A stretch of 34,233 bases of DNA from JAFCCL01 sp041645325 (GTDB lineage Archaea > Iainarchaeota > Iainarchaeia > Iainarchaeales > GCA-2688035), in NCBI GenBank assembly GCA_041645325.1, contig JBAZQI010000011.1:1-34233 (forward strand). Reading direction: 5' to 3'. The notes below the pieces were generated by a model. The model was not told the origin of the DNA. It ran no database searches and was given only the letters and a program-made list of their open reading frames with translations. Of the stretch, positions 29,863-34,233 are shown piece by piece. How positions within the stretch are numbered: position 1 is the first letter of the stretch; each line of letters starts with the position of its first letter. The translations under genes were made by a program, and so were the position numbers.

Positions 29863-30342
29863 TTGGAACGAGTTGTAATCTATCCAGGAACCTTTGACCC
29901 TGTCACTTTTGGGCATCTTGATGTCATTGAAAGGGCGCTTGAGCTTTTTGACCGCGTTATAGTCGCGGTTGCCACAAAGCCCGGAAAAAAGCCCTTGTTT
30001 CCGTTGGAGGAAAGGCTTGAGTTGCTGAAAAAATGCGTTTCAAAAATGAAGCGCGTTGAGGTTGAGCCGTTTTCAGGGCTTTTGGTGGATTATGCCAAGA
30101 GAAAGAACGCAAGGGTGCTTATCAGGGGGCTTCGTGAGCTCTCTGATTTTGAGGCAGAGTTCCAGCAGGCGACAATCAACAGGAAGCTTGCCCCGGGCAT
30201 TGAAACAGTTTTTGTTGTCACAAACCCAAAATTCTTTTACCTGAACAGCACAATGGTCAAGGAAATCGCGTCAATGCACGGCAAAATAGAGTGCTTTGTG
30301 CCAAAGCTGGTTGAAGCGGCATTGAGGAAAAAATTCGCGTGA
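29863..30342 (+). CDS. coaD: Phosphopantetheine adenylyltransferase, bacterial CoaD type
   Basis: This 159-aa enzyme, the same length as E. coli CoaD, transfers AMP from ATP to 4'-phosphopantetheine. It has the nucleotidyltransferase motif IYPGTFDPVTFGHLD (6-20, with TFGH), LIRGLRELSDFEAEFQ where bacterial CoaD has RGLRxxxDFEYE, and FYLNSTMVKEIA near the end in place of SSxxVKE. The length and motifs are of the bacterial type; archaea normally use a eukaryote-like PPAT. The frame is open back to 29656, but TTG 29863 is chosen because AGGCG lies 7 nt upstream and the protein then begins directly at strand 1, as in the family. Together with coaE, it completes the last two CoA steps, which feed the acetyl-CoA-based mevalonate route. 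Confidence 0.92.
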   Translation: MERVVIYPGTFDPVTFGHLDVIERALELFDRVIVAVATKPGKKPLFPLEERLELLKKCVSKMKRVEVEPFSGLLVDYAKRKNARVLIRGLRELSDFEAEFQQATINRKLAPGIETVFVVTNPKFFYLNSTMVKEIASMHGKIECFVPKLVEAALRKKFA

Positions 30343-30387
30343 TTTCCTCAAAACTATTTAAATGGCGCCAATTGCCCAGAGAAAACC

Positions 30388-30463
30388 TTTTAAACTAGAA
30401 ATACATCTTATATAACGAATAATTTGGTCCCAATGCAAAGCAAAAATGTTTTTTTTATTGGGA
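30388..30463 (+). promoter_or_regulatory. Pilin promoter region with hairpin
   Basis: TATA candidates are TTTTAAAC (30388-30395) and CTTATATAAC (30407-30416). TCCCAAT (30428-30434) pairs with ATTGGGA (30457-30463); if transcription starts from the first TATA, this hairpin lies in a leader of about 90 nt. The second TATA would start the RNA inside the hairpin, so its role is uncertain. Confidence 0.4.
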
Positions 30464-30494
30464 TTAATGCATTGAATGTTTAAAAAAACTAAAT

Positions 30495-30501
30495 AGGAGG
30501 T
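30495..30501 (+). promoter_or_regulatory. Perfect ribosome binding site of the pilin
   Basis: AGGAGGT stands 6 nt before ATG 30508. It is the strongest Shine-Dalgarno sequence in the window and suggests high expression. Confidence 0.8.
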
Positions 30502-30507
30502 AAAAGG

Positions 30508-30987
30508 ATGAATTCACGAGGACAAGCAGCATTGGAATACCTAATGACCTATGGATGGGCCCTGATTGTAATCGCAATCGTGGTCGGAGTACTAGTGTTC
30601 ATTGTTGCAACGCCGACAAACACGCTGCAGTGTAACAGTAGCCAGCCGGGAAAACTTAATGTTGTTTCAAACAACTTAAAAACTTGTGTGTCACCAGCTG
30701 GGGCAAGCATTGGTAATATAGCAATTACCAATTTGACTGGCGGCCAAGCAACCTTGGTTGACATCAACGGAACAGGCTTCTTTGCAGCAGACCCTGTCAC
30801 TGGCTATACAGGCACTGGTACATTGGTAATCGGTAGCACCACACTTAACGTACTAGCTAGTGCTGTGGGGTCAGCAACATCGGCAACAATGGTTATAGGC
30901 TACAATGATGCAGTTGGCTTGAGGCAGAACGCTACAATTACCTGCCAAGGCACTACAGTGACCGTACAGGCAGCGGCGTGCCCATAA
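30508..30987 (+). CDS. Class III signal-peptide pilin
   Basis: This 159-aa protein starts MNSRGQAALEYLMTYGWALI, the class III archaeal signal in which a peptidase of the EppA type cuts before Gln and the QxxxE helix builds the pilus core. The hydrophobic helix runs to about residue 34 (VIAIVVGVLVFIVA). The rest is a small, Thr/Gly/Val-rich beta domain with four cysteines (about 42, 60, 150 and 158) that could form two disulfides. It is transcribed opposite to the ATPase/platform genes nearby, but these would assemble it. Strong ribosome site and terminator suit an abundant structural protein. Confidence 0.9.
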   Translation: MNSRGQAALEYLMTYGWALIVIAIVVGVLVFIVATPTNTLQCNSSQPGKLNVVSNNLKTCVSPAGASIGNIAITNLTGGQATLVDINGTGFFAADPVTGYTGTGTLVIGSTTLNVLASAVGSATSATMVIGYNDAVGLRQNATITCQGTTVTVQAAACP

Positions 30988-30993
30988 AGGTAT

Positions 30994-31022
30994 AAAGCGA
31001 TTGAATAAATCGCTTTTTTTTC
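30994..31022 (+). terminator. Terminator of the pilin gene
   Basis: AAAGCGATT and AATCGCTTT form a perfect 9-bp stem around a 5-nt loop (GAATA), followed by a run of T residues. It starts 7 bp after the pilin stop. Confidence 0.8.
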
Positions 31023-31099
31023 TTTCTTCTTCTTTTTGTTTATTCTTCTTTATGCCCAGCTGCCGCTGGCTTTTGTTTTTTTGCGGTTGCTGTTGCCAT

Positions 31100-31122
31100 C
31101 AGACCCTGGTTTTTGGGGTCTG
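31100..31122. other. Hairpin between pilin and platform genes
   Basis: CAGACCC and GGGTCTG pair around a 9-nt loop. It lies 74 bp past the stop of the minus-strand platform gene and 113 bp past the pilin stop. No T run follows on either strand, so it is not a standard terminator. No gene was found from 31023 to 31195. Confidence 0.45.
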
Positions 31123-31195
31123 GCAATTTGGGCAAAGGACGCCTGCCTTGCAATAGGCTCTTTTTGGCTGGCACAGCATGGCGGCTTTCCTGCTT

Positions 31196-32200
31196 TCAAA
31201 GAATTGCTGCCATTCCGCCGAGCAGTCCGCCAAGGACTATTCTTACCAAAAAGAACAGTCCAAGGCTGCCAATTAGCAGTATTGGTATGTATTTCACGCC
31301 TTCTTTTTCGCTTCCTGCCATCATTGCTCCTGTTGTCAAAGCCGCAAAGATTGATGTCATTACCAGCGCTATTATTGAAAAGTTTACAATGAACGATTCC
31401 GTGATGTTTACTGTCGGCAGCCCCATGAACCTGCCGATTTGGCTTCTTGAGCTGTATTCCGTTATTTGTGCCGGCGAAATGTCAATGTTGCCTGTTTGTT
31501 CCACAAGAATTCCCACAATAAGGCTGCTTATTCCGAAAAGCAAAGGCGCTCCTATTATGGCTGCGGCAAATATGAGTATTACGTACATGCTTATGTTTGC
31601 CGAGATTTCGTCTCTCATTGCGTTTTCTTCCCTTAGGTCAGAGCCAAGCCGCAGGAGCAGGTTTGCTATTTCTCCGCCGCTTTTTATTCCCTGCACAAGC
31701 AGCCATATGCCTCTTTCAAGCACAGTGCTTTTTATTTTGGTTGGAATTTCCATCATCGCGTCCTCCATTCTTGCGCCTGACATTATTTCCTTGCTTGCGT
31801 TCTTGAGTTCTTCCGAGATGAGGCCGAATTCCGGCCTTGCGGCCGAAAACAAGGCCCTTTCTGTTGTAAGCCCTGATTTTACGTTGCTTGCAATCAGCTC
31901 AAGGACATCAGGGAGGATGCGCTCAACCTGCTTTCCTTCTTTTTCCGCTGTTTGGCTCAGCCAGAAGTATATGCCGCCGGCAAACGCCGCAAATGTTGCA
32001 AGGAATGTTATAATGGGCGAGAATTTTAAGAAAAGCCAGGCGTTTACAGCCACTGCTATTGAGATGCCAATCCCGAACACAAGCACGAATCCCACGAATT
32101 GCTTTTCCCCGACCCGTATTCCTACATATTTCAGCTCGCGCTCAAATGCCGCGGTTATGCTGGTCGGGATGAACGATGCGATTCTGTCATATACGCTCAT
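31196..32200 (-). CDS. Type IV pilus platform membrane protein (TadC/ArlJ-like), second copy
   Basis: This 334-aa polytopic protein belongs to the type II secretion F / TadC family. There are two hydrophobic helices near the N-terminus (FVGFVLVFGIGISIAVAVNAW; IITFLATFAAFAGGIYFW), a cytoplasmic helical domain with VERILPDVLELIASNVKSGLTTERAL, GIKSGGEIANLLLRLGSDLREENAMRDEI, and more membrane segments (YVILIFAAAIIGAPLLFGI; FSIIALVMTSIFAALTTGAMM; YIPILLIGSLGLFFLVRIVLGG). ATG 32200 is chosen because GGGTGA, containing the stop of the previous gene, lies 6 nt upstream; a GTG at 32209 is the alternative. It should anchor the ATPase and form the pilus base with the other platform protein. Confidence 0.9.
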   Translation of the reverse strand: MSVYDRIASFIPTSITAAFERELKYVGIRVGEKQFVGFVLVFGIGISIAVAVNAWLFLKFSPIITFLATFAAFAGGIYFWLSQTAEKEGKQVERILPDVLELIASNVKSGLTTERALFSAARPEFGLISEELKNASKEIMSGARMEDAMMEIPTKIKSTVLERGIWLLVQGIKSGGEIANLLLRLGSDLREENAMRDEISANISMYVILIFAAAIIGAPLLFGISSLIVGILVEQTGNIDISPAQITEYSSRSQIGRFMGLPTVNITESFIVNFSIIALVMTSIFAALTTGAMMAGSEKEGVKYIPILLIGSLGLFFLVRIVLGGLLGGMAAIL

Positions 32201-32205
32201 TTTTT

Positions 32206-33447
32206 TCACCCTATTATGCTTGGTCTCCTGCTTTTGATTATGCCAATGTACATAAATTCCATTATGGCAACCAGCGCCAAAAGCCCCCAGAATATGAGCT
32301 GGGTTGGCTCAAGCCTTGTGATTTCAACCTGGTTCTGCCCGAAGACATTTTTTCCTATTGACTTTATTTTGAGGCTTTCGCCGAACAGTTTCCTGCCGTC
32401 GCTTGTCTTGAATTCGTCCCTCAGGTTTGCGCCCACATCGTAAACTGTGATGCTTTCTATCGGGCTGTCATCTTCTTTTGTCAATACAAACAGCGCTTTT
32501 TTCCATTCAATGTTTTCCACCTTTATTTTTAGCGTTTCGCCGGTGTAATCCTGCATTCCCTCAAGCCCTGTTATATAATCGCCTTTTGCGTATGTTTCGC
32601 CAGGCAGGGCGTTTTGAAGCAGCACTGTTGCATCGTTGAGTGCGGGCATTTTTGCAACCGCGTCACCGACCATTGGGAAAGTGAACAGTATTATCAGGAG
32701 AGTTACGCCAAGCGCCGGCATTATTACCCCAATCATCATGTACATGAGGCTTAAAACACGCAGTTGCGAGCCGTACTTGTTTATTGCGATTTTTTGTTCG
32801 CGTATCATCGAGCTTACAGTTTCAGACAAAACGTCGCTTATGTCAGCCCCTGCATTCATGCCGTTGACTATCTGCCACAAGGACTTCCTGAGGAAGGGGC
32901 TTGGGTTGTTTTCGCTCATTCTTTCAATTGCTGCCTGTTCCGGCGTCCCTGTGTTTATTTCGTCAACGGCTTTCTGGAATTCTTCGCTTATTGCCTCATA
33001 ATCTCCCCTGGCCACCATTGCCAGGCTGTCAAAAAGCGACACGCCGCTTTTTATCTGGACAAGGATTGCCCTTAGCGCAAACACAAGGTTTTTTTCCACA
33101 GCCCTCACCTTTTTCTTGACCTGAAGCGCCGGATACATTATTATCTGCACGAAGACCATGACCCCCATGAAGAGGCCCAGGCCTATTCCGACAATAAGGA
33201 ATTTGTCGGGCATTACCTTGCTTAAGAGCAGGGTTAGGAGCGTGCTGAAGAAAATGGTGTAAAAGATTACGAGGAAAATCATTATTGCGCCGTATTCGTT
33301 TTCATTCAGGTCAATTTCCGCCTGCCTGAGCTGGAAGCCAAGCTGGGGAAAAATTTTGCCTGTGTTTGACGCCATGCGGAGGAATGGCCTGCTAATCGCC
33401 TTAAGCAGCGGCAATGGCACTGGCGCAACAGGAATCATTTTTGCCAT
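32206..33447 (-). CDS. Type IV pilus platform membrane protein (TadC-like) with large external loop
   Basis: This 413-aa protein is of the T2SSF/TadC family. Membrane helices are near residues 53-75, 82-104, 232-260 and 383-402. The cytoplasmic domain carries KNLVFALRAILVQIKSGVSLFDSLAMVARGDY and MNAGADISDVLSETVSSMIREQKIAI, typical of the family. Between the last two helices is a hydrophilic stretch of about 120 residues (262-382) with beta-like segments (ETLKIKVENIEWKKALFVL, ESITVYDVGANLRDEF), which ordinary platform proteins lack. ATG 33447 has GGAGG at the right distance; GTG 33465 overlapping the ATPase stop is the alternative start. Middle gene of the three-gene pilus operon. Confidence 0.88.
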   Translation of the reverse strand: MAKMIPVAPVPLPLLKAISRPFLRMASNTGKIFPQLGFQLRQAEIDLNENEYGAIMIFLVIFYTIFFSTLLTLLLSKVMPDKFLIVGIGLGLFMGVMVFVQIIMYPALQVKKKVRAVEKNLVFALRAILVQIKSGVSLFDSLAMVARGDYEAISEEFQKAVDEINTGTPEQAAIERMSENNPSPFLRKSLWQIVNGMNAGADISDVLSETVSSMIREQKIAINKYGSQLRVLSLMYMMIGVIMPALGVTLLIILFTFPMVGDAVAKMPALNDATVLLQNALPGETYAKGDYITGLEGMQDYTGETLKIKVENIEWKKALFVLTKEDDSPIESITVYDVGANLRDEFKTSDGRKLFGESLKIKSIGKNVFGQNQVEITRLEPTQLIFWGLLALVAIMEFMYIGIIKSRRPSIIG

Positions 33448-33461
33448 TTTTTTCCTCCGCT

Positions 33462-34233
33462 TCACTGCCCTTCCTTTGCCTTTTCTTCCGCATCGGCGCC
33501 TTTTTGCGGCGCCTCGCCTTTTTGAATCATTGACATGACCTCTTCCGGATCGCGGTAATAGCTTGCCATTACCCTTCCCACATCCGTAACATCATGCAGG
33601 TCAAACTTGAGCATCCAGGCTATCACGTTTTGTTTTCTGGCAAGCTCTTCGTCTATTTCGCCCCTGCTGAAGCCTGTGTGCATTGAGAGTTCATCAAACA
33701 GCCTTATGCTTTCGCCATGCGGCACTATCTGGTCGTCTGAGCCGCGCCACCTGTAAAGCACGTTTGCCTTAATCTCGTCCTTGCCGCCGCGCCTTTCCGG
33801 CAAAAATTCGGCAACCTGCAGTATTCTTCTCACGCCCAAACGCCTGTTCCTGAACATCACTATATTGAGGTGCACTGACTCAAGCATTGTGGGCGGGATG
33901 TTTACAGGCGGATTGACAAACCTTCTTATCGTTTCTTCGGCCGTGTTTGCATGGAACGTTGTGTACACAGAATGCCCTGTGTGCATTGCCTCAAACATTA
34001 CCTCTGCCTCTCTTTGCCTTCGGATTTCGCCGACAATTATCCTGTCAGGCCTCATTCTCAGGCTGTTCACCAACAGGTCGAGCATGGTAACGCCGCCTTT
34101 TCCCTCTGGATTTGGCTCCCTTGTTGTCAATGGCACCCAGTGCAGGAACGGGGGCAACATTAGCTCCCTCGTGTCTTCAATTGTAAGAATGCGGTGGTTT
34201 GGCTGTATGAACGGCATGCACACGTTGAGAAAG
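33462..34233 (-). CDS. Type IV pilus assembly ATPase, C-terminal part
   Basis: The gene enters from beyond the right edge, so the N-terminal domain and Walker A are missing. The 257 residues present include ILTIEDTREL (Asp box), LRMRPDRIIVGEIRRQREAEVMFEAMHTGH (Walker B with GEIR), VYTTFHANTAEETIRRFVNPP (His box), and ILQVAEFLPERRGG. This is the archaeal GspE-like secretion/pilus ATPase (TadA/ArlI relatives). The C-terminal region after 210 is less conserved and ends in a charged QKGADAEEKAKEGQ tail. It energises pilin insertion via the platform proteins, the first of which overlaps or closely follows it. Confidence 0.93.
   Translation of the reverse strand, partial: FLNVCMPFIQPNHRILTIEDTRELMLPPFLHWVPLTTREPNPEGKGGVTMLDLLVNSLRMRPDRIIVGEIRRQREAEVMFEAMHTGHSVYTTFHANTAEETIRRFVNPPVNIPPTMLESVHLNIVMFRNRRLGVRRILQVAEFLPERRGGKDEIKANVLYRWRGSDDQIVPHGESIRLFDELSMHTGFSRGEIDEELARKQNVIAWMLKFDLHDVTDVGRVMASYYRDPEEVMSMIQKGEAPQKGADAEEKAKEGQ

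Noticed and set aside
31113..32237. 374-aa plus-strand frame after the pilin
   Set aside because: Antisense to the platform protein gene, Ser/Ile/Pro-rich without family features.

Overview
The window reads as a chromosomal segment of an archaeon, most likely a small-genome DPANN-type lineage. A Diapherotrites- or Micrarchaeota-like host is an inference from gene content, not something the sequence proves. Archaeal signs are AT-rich TATA boxes about 25 nt upstream of predicted transcript starts (several giving leaderless mRNAs), GGTGA-type Shine-Dalgarno sites, archaeal D-aminoacyl-tRNA deacylase, an archaeal-type mevalonate pathway, a class III (QxxxE) pilin and archaeal type IV pilus motor and platform genes. 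Mixed in are genes of bacterial type: class II HMG-CoA reductase, CoaD, CoaE and a NagB/PIG-L fusion. I found no rRNA, tRNA, CRISPR array or transposase.

Layout. 1-3025: end of an unknown gene, the NagB/PIG-L fusion (-), then dtdA and an IDI-like Nudix gene (+) from a shared divergent promoter. 3017-13643 (-): a 13-gene operon that appears to encode every step from acetyl-CoA to isopentenyl diphosphate by the archaeal route through anhydromevalonate phosphate. In transcription order: HMG-CoA reductase, HMG-CoA synthase, an unknown basic 108-aa protein, thiolase, DUF35 scaffold, mevalonate kinase, UbiX-like flavin prenyltransferase, UbiD-like decarboxylase, phosphomevalonate dehydratase large subunit, an HD phosphohydrolase, dehydratase small subunit, isopentenyl phosphate kinase, and a second IDI-like Nudix protein. 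Most joins overlap or abut, and several stop codons lie inside the next gene's ribosome binding site.

13834-16937: a small basic ORF, a HAD phosphatase, a two-domain ThyX-like protein and an orphan kinase-like protein. 17116-19797: pyruvate phosphate dikinase with a clear terminator. 19857-23827: a solitary Cas4-like nuclease, a basic helical orphan, a long coiled-coil protein, and a KaiC-like ATPase paired with a RecA-fold partner that has lost its P-loop. 24080-26446: two GT4 glycosyltransferases. 26740-28371: an Ala/Arg-rich protein with a Tat-like signal, and a SAM methyltransferase. 28567-30342: bacterial-type coaE and coaD flank a HEPN/MNT pair whose HEPN gene is frameshifted. 30508-34233: a class III pilin (+) and, on the other strand, two platform proteins and the end of the pilus ATPase.

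The best candidate for a new system is the mevalonate operon and its three unexplained passengers: the 108-aa protein, the HD protein between the two dehydratase subunits, and Nudix proteins that keep IDI metal ligands but lack the IDI catalytic cysteine. Intergenic gaps also carry a dispersed repeat built on GCCTTGGGAAAA, in one place as 51-bp tandem copies.
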